Shown: positions 40,836 through 50,276 of the stretch, in pieces | Layout: each line of letters starts with the position of its first letter | Numbering within the stretch: position 1 is the first letter of the stretch | Assembly (NCBI RefSeq): GCF_028289625.1 | Contig: NZ_JANQOM010000032.1 | Location: 1-64,000, forward strand | DNA from: Winogradskyella sp. | Lineage (GTDB): Bacteria; Bacteroidota; Bacteroidia; Flavobacteriales; Flavobacteriaceae | DNA: 64,000 nt | Reading direction: 5' to 3' | The notes under the pieces: generated by a model | Database searches by the model: none | What the model was told of the DNA's origin: nothing | Seen by the model: only the letters and a program-made list of their open reading frames with translations | Position numbers and translations under genes: made by a program

Positions 40836-42092
40836 TTACTTGGTGGTTTTGGTTTTGTACTTAAACCTATGTATATATCCTAAACTCAATTCTGTAAAAT
40901 CCGCTTGTCCAAGGTTAGCATTAATATGCGCTCCAATAAAAATATTATGCTTTGGGGAATGGTTATTGGACCACAGATAATATTTTAATCCCATTCTTGT
41001 TGAAACTGTTCGTTTTATTTCATAATACCAATCTAATTCGCCAAGAACGGTAACAGTATCACCATTTCCGTTTTCAAAAGTGTATCCTTGGTTTAAAATC
41101 CAGTCAATCTTATAGAAAGGTTTATAAATATTTAACCCAATATCAAACTCAAAACCAAAATGACTCAGCAATAATTCAGAGGTTGCATAAAGCCCAAAAT
41201 TTGTGGCATAGCCATATGGGTTTTCTTTAAAAATAGGATATTCTTCTTCAACTAAGGCTTCATTATTTTTGATGTAATCGTAATAATGCTCATAAAATCG
41301 GTAGTAAAAACCAGCTCCAAATTTAAAAGTGTTGTTGATAATTTTACCATAATCTAAAGCAAATGCAAATACTTCTCTTTTATCATTAAATACCTCAGAA
41401 AGTACATTCTGTCCGATACCAAACCTCGATGATAAATAACTTTGGGATTTCGAATCGAAGCTGTGCTTTTCTGGTTGGCTGAATACTATTTCTTTCTGAT
41501 TAAATTTGGCAGAAATACTAGCAGCTAAAGAGTTAAGCCCCTGATTTGGAAGTCTGGTGTGTCCATTAGACTGATGAAGATAGCCTAAACCAAAGCGCCA
41601 TGTCGTTTTACCCTGACTAAAGACATCATAGTACAAAAATGACCTAAAAGACCAATTAAGCTTTGTTGTAATGGCTCTGTTCAACGGGTTATTTATTGAA
41701 TCGAATAGCGTATTAATATAAGACGTACCAATACCAATTTGCAAGTTTAATTTTTTGGTATATTTTTTTAAAATATTAAACTCTATAAACGGCATTAATG
41801 TGAAAGCCTCACCAACTTTTTCAGAATTTCCGTAATCTGTATAGCCAAGACTAAGACCAGTTTTCGGATAGTTTAATCGCGCTGCCCATTCTTTATCAGG
41901 GGAGAAGTTGTAATGTCCGAGGCTAATGAAAATGTTTTTTTGAAGTTTGGTTTCTGGAAAGTCTGTATTTGCAGGGAGTGTTTTTCCTATAAGCAATTCT
42001 GGAATTACAAAATAGGATTCACTGCTATTTTCTGTTTTTGTTTGACCGATCATATAAAATGAAGTAAACAAAAAAAGATAAACGAAAAGCAA
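40836..42092 (-). CDS. PagL-like (lipid A deacylase/acyloxyacyl hydrolase-type) outer-membrane beta-barrel
   Basis: 418 aa; GLGYLHQSNGHTRLPNQGLNSLAASISAKF resembles the PagL HxSN motif region; beta-barrel pattern. Confidence 0.6.
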   Translation of the reverse strand: MLFVYLFLFTSFYMIGQTKTENSSESYFVIPELLIGKTLPANTDFPETKLQKNIFISLGHYNFSPDKEWAARLNYPKTGLSLGYTDYGNSEKVGEAFTLMPFIEFNILKKYTKKLNLQIGIGTSYINTLFDSINNPLNRAITTKLNWSFRSFLYYDVFSQGKTTWRFGLGYLHQSNGHTRLPNQGLNSLAASISAKFNQKEIVFSQPEKHSFDSKSQSYLSSRFGIGQNVLSEVFNDKREVFAFALDYGKIINNTFKFGAGFYYRFYEHYYDYIKNNEALVEEEYPIFKENPYGYATNFGLYATSELLLSHFGFEFDIGLNIYKPFYKIDWILNQGYTFENGNGDTVTVLGELDWYYEIKRTVSTRMGLKYYLWSNNHSPKHNIFIGAHINANLGQADFTELSLGYIHRFKYKTKTTK

Positions 42093-42146
42093 GTTTATGG
42101 CTTTAATCCGAGTTGATTTTAGTTAGTTACAGGCTAAAAATAGTAA

Positions 42147-44447
42147 CTAAAACTGTATTCTCAAACTTAAGTTGGGTGTGAGTTTTAATGATCTGTTATC
42201 AACTTCCACAATATTGTCGTCGGCATCAAAGGTATAATAACGATTAATGATATTAGATCGGTTGAATACATTCCAAATAGAAGCACCAGCTTCGGCTTTA
42301 ATCCCTTTTGATATATTGAATTTATAAATGGCTGATACGTCAGTTCTGAAATAGTCTGGTAATCTATCATCATTAGGGTTGTCGTACTCTATAAAAGAAT
42401 TATTTTCAATTTGGGTTTCAGAAGGCTCTGTATAGGCACGACCAGAATGCCAATTAATTCCCAGTCCTATTTTAAAATTGTTAAGGCTGTAAGTTAAGGA
42501 GGCATTAGCCACATGTGTTAAGTCTACTGTATTTGGAAAAGCGCTACTTTGGTTTATAGTATCAAACTTATAATCGTTGTTGCTTAAAGTATAGCTAAGC
42601 CAAGCGCTAAAATCATTAAAGCGCTTATTAACAAGAAAGTCCAAGCCAGTAACCGTATAAGAGCCAATATCATTTACAAACTGAAATTGATTTTGAAAGC
42701 CTTGACTTTGTGCCGTAATATCATCGACATTTTTGTAATAACCTTCAAGCGAAATCAATAGGTTGTTTTGGTTATAACTAAGGCCTAATGATATTTGCTG
42801 ACTTCTTACTAGCGGCACGTCTTCAGAGTTAGAAAGTTGCCAACGCCGTTTTTCAATACCAAAAAAATCTTGTTGAAGATCGATGACCTGGGTTATGGAT
42901 TGGCTTTTTAATTCTCCTAAAACTTCGAGCCTAATAGCATCAGAAATTTTTTGATTGAAGGCAAATCTAGGTTCTATGACAAGCTCTTTTACCTTTTCAA
43001 AATAACTAATCCGAGCGCCCAAGCGTATATAGGTATTACGTGATTTAGAATAGCGTTCTGTCTCGCCAAAGAAAGCATGGGTGCGTATAATTTCCTTAAC
43101 TAAACTGGTAAAATTTGGGTTAACTACATCTTCAAAATCTGTGACGCTAACTTCATTGAATTGATAACCTCCTCTTAGTTTTGTGTTATTATTTACAGTT
43201 TTTGAAATGTCTAATCGTAATCCGTAATCTTCTACTTTATTTTCTTGAATAAGGAGCTGACCATTTGTAACGTCATTATTTTGTGCGTCCAAATCATAGT
43301 TAGAATAATAAAATTGAACTGATGCCTGTATGTTATCTTTAAAGACTTTAGAATAGGTTGCACTAGCACCGTAACTTACTTGATTTAGTGCACTTCTGGT
43401 TTCTTGAATATTATTATCTGAATTTGTAAATATTTGATTGTAATCAAGGTCATTGTAAATGTTAAGTAAACTCACACGAAGTTTTGAAGTACTATTGATG
43501 TCATAAAGAAATTTGGCATTAAGATCATAAAACAAAAAACGCTCGTCTAAAGCAATAATAGAACTGATATCATTGGATATATTAAGTTCTGAGTCTCTAA
43601 AAATTCGATCAAAATAAGCATCATAAGTTGTCGAAGCTAGCACATCCGTAAAAGATCGCCTTGCAGACAACTGCAATTCCATTTTTTTGCTTAAAGGAAT
43701 TTTTGCATAGCCATCTGTATTCAGAAGATTGGTGGCTATACCAGCATTGAATGTAGAATCAATTTTATCTGAATTTTTGATAGAAATGGTGCTAGAAACA
43801 CCGTTTCCATAAAGCGCACTGGTTCCATTTTTAGAAATTCTTATCTCGTCCGATAAATAAGGATTAAAAGCAGATATGAGGCCAAAAAAATGACCAGATT
43901 GATACATTCTGATACCTTCATATAGTATAAGATTTTGATCGTTGGTGCCTCCCCTAACGTTTATGTTAGAGATACGTTCATCAACACTTATGATTCCTGG
44001 CAGATTCTGCAAAATCTGCAAAACATCAGGTTCAATCAATCCAGGAAGTATATCAAAAGCCTTTGCGTCTACTTCTACGGCACCATTATTGGTTTTAGAG
44101 ATGCCTTTAGTTAAATAGTTGGTCACCACCACTTCTTCAAGACGCTGTACAGTACTCTGCTTTGGTGTAATGGCTATGAATCTAATGTCTAATACCTTAA
44201 ATTCTAATGATGTTAAAAACCGTAATTCGCTCAATGCCTGTTCCAATGATAACTCAGGGTTTAGCGGTGGAACTAAGATACTGTCTATGGTTTTTGTTTC
44301 GTAAGAGAATCTTACATTATAACGTTTTTCTAGCTGCTCAAGAATTTGAATTAGTGGTTCTGGTTCCTCATTTTGGCTATGAGCTAAATTGAAGAAAGAA
44401 GTAAAGATTAAAAAAAATAAAACTACACGTAGTAAAAGTTTATTCAC
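42147..44447 (-). CDS. TonB-dependent outer-membrane receptor with N-terminal STN domain
   Basis: 766 aa; STN LEKRYNVRFSYETKTI...LSLEQALSELRFLTSLEF; plug VLQILQNLPGIISVDERISNINVRGGTNDQNLILYEGI. Confidence 0.9.
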   Translation of the reverse strand: MNKLLLRVVLFFLIFTSFFNLAHSQNEEPEPLIQILEQLEKRYNVRFSYETKTIDSILVPPLNPELSLEQALSELRFLTSLEFKVLDIRFIAITPKQSTVQRLEEVVVTNYLTKGISKTNNGAVEVDAKAFDILPGLIEPDVLQILQNLPGIISVDERISNINVRGGTNDQNLILYEGIRMYQSGHFFGLISAFNPYLSDEIRISKNGTSALYGNGVSSTISIKNSDKIDSTFNAGIATNLLNTDGYAKIPLSKKMELQLSARRSFTDVLASTTYDAYFDRIFRDSELNISNDISSIIALDERFLFYDLNAKFLYDINSTSKLRVSLLNIYNDLDYNQIFTNSDNNIQETRSALNQVSYGASATYSKVFKDNIQASVQFYYSNYDLDAQNNDVTNGQLLIQENKVEDYGLRLDISKTVNNNTKLRGGYQFNEVSVTDFEDVVNPNFTSLVKEIIRTHAFFGETERYSKSRNTYIRLGARISYFEKVKELVIEPRFAFNQKISDAIRLEVLGELKSQSITQVIDLQQDFFGIEKRRWQLSNSEDVPLVRSQQISLGLSYNQNNLLISLEGYYKNVDDITAQSQGFQNQFQFVNDIGSYTVTGLDFLVNKRFNDFSAWLSYTLSNNDYKFDTINQSSAFPNTVDLTHVANASLTYSLNNFKIGLGINWHSGRAYTEPSETQIENNSFIEYDNPNDDRLPDYFRTDVSAIYKFNISKGIKAEAGASIWNVFNRSNIINRYYTFDADDNIVEVDNRSLKLTPNLSLRIQF

Positions 44448-45333
44448 GCTTTAATACAATAGAAGTTCCCGACTTACTATAGTTTAAATTTAAAGGTATT
44501 GTAATAGATTGCAATGCCAAATCTAGGTTTTTATGTGTAAAGCTTCCGCTAAATAATCGCATCTTGTCAGCTTGGTCTACCAATATCTTAATGTCATAAT
44601 AATTCTCAAGCTCAGTAATAACGTGTTTTAAAGGAGTGTTTTTAAAATTACTTTCACCACGCAACCATGATGGTTGCGTAGCGATTTCTTTTTCATTAGC
44701 AAGTAACTTCCCATCTATTATTTTAATACAATGTCCAGCTTTTAATTTTGTGAAGCCTTCACTGGTTGTAACACCAACTAACCCTTCGAAGCATGTCACC
44801 TCAAAGTAATTATGACGTTGTTTTACGTTAAAATGAGTACCTAATACACTTATAATTCCACTATCCGTTATCACGTCGAATTTTTCCCCTTTTGAAACTT
44901 TAAAAAAAGCTTCACCACTTAACTTCACTTCTCGGTTTTTAGTCCATTTACTTTCATTGAAAGCAATTGAAGAGTTTGCATTGAGGATAACGTTAGAGTC
45001 GTCAGGTAATTCAATATTAGCTTGTTTTGCAATTTGGGTATTGATATGAGTATCTAATGTTGTGGTGTAGTAATATACGCTGAAACAAATCGCTAAAATA
45101 GCAGCTATTCTCAAAAGAGGTTTGTGCCATTTTTGTTTGATTTTCTTAGGCTTAAGTTTTGGTTTTAGATCTTCGTAATGCTCATCAACAGAGAACTTGG
45201 GGGATTTAAAAGATTTTAATGCAGCATCCATTTGGATTAGACTATTGTAATCCTCTAGTTGCTCAAAAGCTTTCAGCTCTTCCGCATTTAGGTTATTATC
45301 TAACCATTTTTTTATGAGTGTTTCTCTGTCCAT
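44440..45333 (-). CDS. FecR-family anti-sigma factor
   Basis: 297 aa; FecR domain ANIELPDDSNVILNANSSIAFNESKWTKNREVKLSGEAFFKVSKGEKFDV; DUF4974-like C-term. Confidence 0.92.
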   Translation of the reverse strand: MDRETLIKKWLDNNLNAEELKAFEQLEDYNSLIQMDAALKSFKSPKFSVDEHYEDLKPKLKPKKIKQKWHKPLLRIAAILAICFSVYYYTTTLDTHINTQIAKQANIELPDDSNVILNANSSIAFNESKWTKNREVKLSGEAFFKVSKGEKFDVITDSGIISVLGTHFNVKQRHNYFEVTCFEGLVGVTTSEGFTKLKAGHCIKIIDGKLLANEKEIATQPSWLRGESNFKNTPLKHVITELENYYDIKILVDQADKMRLFSGSFTHKNLDLALQSITIPLNLNYSKSGTSIVLKRE

Positions 45334-45412
45334 TACTTTATTTCAACTATATAACAGCTAATTCATATAAATTCCTACCCATCATAAATTTATCTATAAC
45401 TTTGATGATTAA

Positions 45413-45931
45413 TTATAGACCTTCAATATCTTCCCGCAACTTTCTCAATGCTCCATAAATGCGTTTTTCAACGGCTTTAGTGGATATATCTAAAATTGCT
45501 GCAATTTCCTTAAATCGTTTTCCCTCGACACGATTCATTAAGAATGCCACGCGTTGGGCTTCGGTTAAATTAGCAAGTGCATTTTGTAGCTTTTTATAGT
45601 ATTCTTTTTCTTGTAAAACAAATTCTGGCGATTCGTTGGTTGATTTTTTTTGAGGAAGCTTCTCGTATTTCAAAACTACTTTTTGGTGGGCAACTGCATT
45701 GAGCATTAAATTATTTGCAGTTGTAAATAAGAAGCTTTTTGCCTTATCGGGAGAAATCTTCCCACAGTTCTGCCACAGTTTTATAAAAGCCTCCTGTACA
45801 TTGTCCTTTGGGTTTAGATGCTCTCCAAACTTGTAATAAAGAAAATCATGGAGGTTTTTTGAGTGCTTTTTATACAAACGCTCAAACAGGTGCTCTTCGC
45901 AAATATGGTCTTGTAAAGGTTGACTCATCAT
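45413..45931 (-). CDS. ECF RNA polymerase sigma factor
   Basis: 172 aa; sigma2 region DNVQEAFIKLWQNCGKI; sigma4 VAFLMNRVEGKRFKEIAAILDISTKAVEKRIYGALRKLRE. Confidence 0.95.
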   Translation of the reverse strand: MMSQPLQDHICEEHLFERLYKKHSKNLHDFLYYKFGEHLNPKDNVQEAFIKLWQNCGKISPDKAKSFLFTTANNLMLNAVAHQKVVLKYEKLPQKKSTNESPEFVLQEKEYYKKLQNALANLTEAQRVAFLMNRVEGKRFKEIAAILDISTKAVEKRIYGALRKLREDIEGL

Positions 45932-46029
45932 TTTTCGCGTTACAAATTATGAATAAATTTTATAAGCAGGAGGTAGGAGAAATAAATCTTGGATTGTTGT
46001 ATAATAAAAATTGAATAGCTCCAAATATT

Positions 46030-47997
46030 ATGAAAATGAAAATTAATAAGTTATTACTTTACGCTTTTTTTGCCCTTTTAGCCTTAACGTCTTGTCAAGA
46101 TGAAGAAGTCGAGGCTATTACTGCAGATGAACAGGAAATTATCCAGTCCGACACACCGTTGGCTGTATTTATGACTAATATTACTTCTAATTATGGTGCA
46201 TACGATGATATTCTTGACGAATCGAGTTGTTTTTCTATCGAATTGCCTGTAACTATTATAGTGGGAGATGTTACCATTGTTATAGAGACCTTGCAAGATA
46301 TCGAAGATTTAGAGGAGCTGTTCGAAGAATTCGAAGATGAAGAGGATTTCTTTGATTTTGTTTTCCCTATTACAATAATTTTTAGCGATTATACAGAAAT
46401 TGTTATCGAAAGCATAGACCAGCTCGAAGGATTTATTGAAGAATGTGATCTTGATGGGTATGAAGACGATAACATTATTGAGTGTGTAGACTTTGTATAT
46501 CCAATTTCATTCTCGGTATTTAATGCTGATTTCAATATTGTGGATACCATCACTATAGAAAATGACGAAGCCTTGTACAACTTTTTAGAGGATTTGGAAG
46601 ATGATGAAAATGCCTTAATTGTCAGTTTAAATTATCCTGTAACCTTGGTTTATGCTAACGGAGAAACCGTAACGGTAAATTCTAATCAAGAATTGGCCGA
46701 TGCTATTGAGGCTGCTGAAGACGATTGCGACGATGACGACGATATTTGCGAAATTGGTCTCGAAGAACTCGAAGCATATTTGTTAGAATGTGCGTTTGAA
46801 GTAGAAATTTATAACCAGGAGGAAGATTTAGTTGATACGCTGCAATTTGAGTTTAATGCATCTGGCTCAATAGTAGTGACAGGTGATGCAACAGTGGTTG
46901 ATGAGGGAGAATGGGATTTGCTGGAAACTGATTTAGGAAATAAGCTAATCATTGAGGGATTACAAACCTTTACCATGGCTAATGGGCTGTGGTTACTCAA
47001 AGAATGCGATGAGGATGATGAGCTAGAGTTTGTTAAAGAAACAGATACTGGTGACATAACTATGGAGCTTGAGCTCGATTGCGAAGACGAAGTTTTTGAT
47101 TGCTTTGATGATTTTGAGTTAGTGGAATGCCTTGGACCTAATAATGAATCAGAATTTAATCTAAGTGCCAATACCGTAGGATTAGTAGATTGTCCTTACG
47201 AATTTATCCCATCTTTCCACGTTACTGAAGCGGGTGCTGAAGCTGATATCGATGCTATCGAAAACACGGAATCCTACTGGTCGGCAACAGGAGAAGTGTA
47301 TCTTAGAATAGAGTCGACTAATGGAAATTTTGAAGTTTTTACAATTTATTTAATTGCTGAAGAGTGCAATTATTTTGAATGTTATGGTAATTACAATCTT
47401 ACAGTGTGCGATGAAGATGACGGTGCAGAAGATGGTTTTGGAGTGTTCGACCTGAACCTTATTTTTTCGAATTGTCCAAATGATGATGTGGAATATAATT
47501 TCTACGCAGCATTAGAAGATGCAGAAAATGAAGTTAATGCATTGGCCAATCCTTTCGTTAATACAATCGTAAGCCCACAATTGATTTATTCTAGAGTTGC
47601 ATTAGCAGGAGATCCTAGTGCTTATGAAATATTTACCCACGAATTAATTGTCGAAGATTGTTACGCGGATGGCTGTTCAGAACAAGAAGTGGATGCTTAC
47701 TTGCTAGATTGTATTTGGAACGCTGTAAATTATAATGGTAGTGATAACTTAATGGAATGGAATTTTGATTTTGAAGGTGCCAACAATATAGTTGTGATCT
47801 ATACCGATACACAGACCATTGATGCTATATGGACCACATCACAATCTGAGGATGGCGTTGTTGTGACTTTTGATGGTGTTTCTGGCCCAAATATTCAAGC
47901 CATTACAGGTGAATGGTTGGTTGTAGAATGTAGTGAGGACTTTTTCCACCTAGAACGAGGAGACGATACCCTACTATTACAAAGAAATTGTGATTAA
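46030..47997 (+). CDS. Extremely acidic multidomain lipoprotein
   Basis: 655 aa; lipobox LLALTSC; internal repeats of (F/Y)P(V/I)T-type domain; about 163 D/E and 7 K/R in the mature part by eye. Confidence 0.85.
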   Translation: MKMKINKLLLYAFFALLALTSCQDEEVEAITADEQEIIQSDTPLAVFMTNITSNYGAYDDILDESSCFSIELPVTIIVGDVTIVIETLQDIEDLEELFEEFEDEEDFFDFVFPITIIFSDYTEIVIESIDQLEGFIEECDLDGYEDDNIIECVDFVYPISFSVFNADFNIVDTITIENDEALYNFLEDLEDDENALIVSLNYPVTLVYANGETVTVNSNQELADAIEAAEDDCDDDDDICEIGLEELEAYLLECAFEVEIYNQEEDLVDTLQFEFNASGSIVVTGDATVVDEGEWDLLETDLGNKLIIEGLQTFTMANGLWLLKECDEDDELEFVKETDTGDITMELELDCEDEVFDCFDDFELVECLGPNNESEFNLSANTVGLVDCPYEFIPSFHVTEAGAEADIDAIENTESYWSATGEVYLRIESTNGNFEVFTIYLIAEECNYFECYGNYNLTVCDEDDGAEDGFGVFDLNLIFSNCPNDDVEYNFYAALEDAENEVNALANPFVNTIVSPQLIYSRVALAGDPSAYEIFTHELIVEDCYADGCSEQEVDAYLLDCIWNAVNYNGSDNLMEWNFDFEGANNIVVIYTDTQTIDAIWTTSQSEDGVVVTFDGVSGPNIQAITGEWLVVECSEDFFHLERGDDTLLLQRNCD

Positions 47998-48049
47998 TAA
48001 AAAGAAACCGCTAAATGAGTTAGTAATTTAGTAAGTTTAAGTTGATGAA

Positions 48050-48086
48050 GAGGGTTGCCAACCGCTAGGTAGCCCTTTTCTTTTTA
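48050..48086 (+). terminator. Terminator after the acidic lipoprotein gene
   Basis: agggttgcc-aaccgcta-ggtagccct followed by tttctttttag. Confidence 0.65.
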
Positions 48087-48152
48087 GTGAAACTCTCAAA
48101 TATAGCATTATAGAATTATAGGTATGCAATTCGTTTATCTCTTGTAAATTCT

Positions 48153-48160
48153 TAAATTTG
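48153..48160 (+). promoter_or_regulatory. Bacteroidetes -7 element upstream of ffh
   Basis: TAAATTTG 25 nt upstream of the ffh ATG at 48185. Confidence 0.5.
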
Positions 48161-48184
48161 CATCTTCAAAAAGAGATAAAGATT

Positions 48185-49516
48185 ATGTTCAATAATTTAA
48201 GTGAAAAGTTAGATAAAGCGTTACACGTCCTCAAAGGCCACGGAAGTATCACAGAGGTCAATGTTGCAGAAACTTTAAAAGAAGTAAGACGTGCGCTTTT
48301 AGATGCCGATGTTAATTTCAAAATTGCTAAAGAATTTACCAATAAGGTAAAGGAAAAAGCATTAGGTCAAAATGTATTGACCACGTTGCAACCAGGACAG
48401 TTAATGGTTAAAATCGTCAAAGACGAATTAACCGAACTTATGGGTGGTGATGCAGAAGGGATTAATCTTTCAGGCGACCCTAGCGTTATCTTAATGTCTG
48501 GTTTACAAGGTTCTGGTAAGACCACTTTCTCAGGTAAACTTGCCAATTATCTCAAAAGTAAAAAGACTAAAAAACCTCTATTGGTAGCTTGTGATGTTTA
48601 CCGTCCTGCAGCGATTGATCAGCTTCATGTGGTTGGAGATCAGATCAATGTTGAGGTTTATAGTGATAAAGGAAATAGCGATCCAGTCGCAATTGCGCAA
48701 GCTGGTATAGCTCATGCAAAAGCTAATGGTCATAATGTGGTGATTATAGATACGGCTGGTCGTTTGGCAGTCGACGAAGCGATGATGACTGAGATTTCTA
48801 ATATCCATAAAGCCATTCAGCCTCAAGAAACCTTGTTTGTTGTAGATTCAATGACGGGTCAGGATGCAGTGAATACAGCAAAGGCTTTCAACGATATCCT
48901 AAATTTTGATGGTGTTATCCTTACCAAGTTAGATGGTGATACTAGAGGTGGTGCTGCGATTTCCATTAAATCGGTAGTTAATAAACCCATAAAGTTTATC
49001 GGTACTGGTGAGAAGATGGAAGCTATTGATGTCTTCTATCCATCGCGTATGGCGGACCGTATTTTGGGAATGGGAGATGTGGTATCTCTTGTTGAGCGTG
49101 CCCAAGAGCAATTTGATGAAGAGGAAGCGCGTAAACTTCAGAAAAAAATTGCTAAAAACCAGTTTGGATTCGATGATTTCTTGAAGCAAATTCAGCAAAT
49201 CAAAAAAATGGGTAACATGAAGGATTTAATCGGAATGATACCTGGTGCTGGTAAAATGATGAAAGGAATAGACATTGATGATGATGCCTTTAAAGGTATT
49301 GAAGCCATTATACATTCCATGACACCTGCCGAACGTGCTAACCCATCCATCATAAATGCTAGTCGTAAAAAACGAATTGGTAAAGGTTCTGGGACTTCGG
49401 TGCAAGAAGTCAATCAGTTATTGAAACAGTTCACACAAATGAGCAAAATGATGAAGATGATGCAAGGTGGTGGAGGCAAACGCATGATGCAAATGATGAA
49501 AAATATGCCGAGATAG
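48185..49516 (+). CDS. ffh: Signal recognition particle protein Ffh
   Basis: MFNNLSEKLDKALHVLKGHGSITEVNVAETLKEVRRALLDADVN; GLQGSGKTTFSGKLA; Met-rich M-domain C-term. ATG at 48185 preferred over TTG at 48158. Confidence 0.98.
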   Translation: MFNNLSEKLDKALHVLKGHGSITEVNVAETLKEVRRALLDADVNFKIAKEFTNKVKEKALGQNVLTTLQPGQLMVKIVKDELTELMGGDAEGINLSGDPSVILMSGLQGSGKTTFSGKLANYLKSKKTKKPLLVACDVYRPAAIDQLHVVGDQINVEVYSDKGNSDPVAIAQAGIAHAKANGHNVVIIDTAGRLAVDEAMMTEISNIHKAIQPQETLFVVDSMTGQDAVNTAKAFNDILNFDGVILTKLDGDTRGGAAISIKSVVNKPIKFIGTGEKMEAIDVFYPSRMADRILGMGDVVSLVERAQEQFDEEEARKLQKKIAKNQFGFDDFLKQIQQIKKMGNMKDLIGMIPGAGKMMKGIDIDDDAFKGIEAIIHSMTPAERANPSIINASRKKRIGKGSGTSVQEVNQLLKQFTQMSKMMKMMQGGGGKRMMQMMKNMPR

Positions 49517-49569
49517 TTTAGTTTGCAGTCTCAGATTGCAGTATAGTATTTGTATAATGAATATTTAAT

Positions 49570-50217
49570 ATGGGTTTCAAAAAAATCCTCTTGTTATTAT
49601 TAGTGCCCTTTGTAACTGTTTGCTTAAAAGCCCAAGAGAACGTTGATGAATCTTCATCTGAAGGTATTATAAAAAATGAATGTGACCCAAGTAAGAGTTA
49701 TCTGGGTAAGTTTATTTTTTCTGTTCCTAAAGATGTGAATATTTACTTTCCAACTACATTTGGTAATGAATACGAAAGAATTGAAAGTCATTGGAATAAA
49801 ATTTACGATGAAGCTGATTTATATGATACAGAAGTCTTGAATCTATTGACTTGTTCTAATTTGTCAAATTCTCAAAAAGAGTTTTTAATTGATGCAATGA
49901 ACGGTCTTAAATTAGATGAATATATAAATTTTACAAGTGGATGTTTTTCTAAATACAAAAAGAAAACAATTAGTAAAGACTTACTAACCTATACAATATT
50001 TAAACCTGTTTTGACTAAGAACTATTTTGCAAAATATTATGAAAATGCAGAAGTGATCAAATTACTTTCTGATATCAAAAATAATGATCGCATAAAGGGT
50101 ACTGAAATTGAAAAGAGCATTGATAGTATTTTATCAGGTGAAAGATTAAAAAAGATAACGAAGTTTCATAAAAGTTCCTCAGGACCAATGAGTACGGACA
50201 TTATTGATAGTTGGTAA
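49570..50217 (+). CDS. Hypothetical exported protein
   Basis: 215 aa; signal peptide MGFKKILLLLLVPFVTVCLKAQ; no recognised domain. Confidence 0.6.
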   Translation: MGFKKILLLLLVPFVTVCLKAQENVDESSSEGIIKNECDPSKSYLGKFIFSVPKDVNIYFPTTFGNEYERIESHWNKIYDEADLYDTEVLNLLTCSNLSNSQKEFLIDAMNGLKLDEYINFTSGCFSKYKKKTISKDLLTYTIFKPVLTKNYFAKYYENAEVIKLLSDIKNNDRIKGTEIEKSIDSILSGERLKKITKFHKSSSGPMSTDIIDSW

Positions 50218-50276
50218 TTTGGTCTGCAAATGATAAGAATTTTAGAATTGTGGTTGCAATTGAAAACTAATAAAAG

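Noticed and set aside
45808-46014. 68-aa plus ORF overlapping the ECF sigma 5' region
   Set aside because: Antisense to a confident sigma factor gene; likely spurious.
46809-47171. Minus-strand 120-aa Ser-rich ORF (SSSSSSQSSSSSIV)
   Set aside because: Antisense shadow of the Asp/Glu-rich coding sequence of the acidic lipoprotein (GAN/GAR codons read as TCN/CTC on the opposite strand); no independent evidence of coding.
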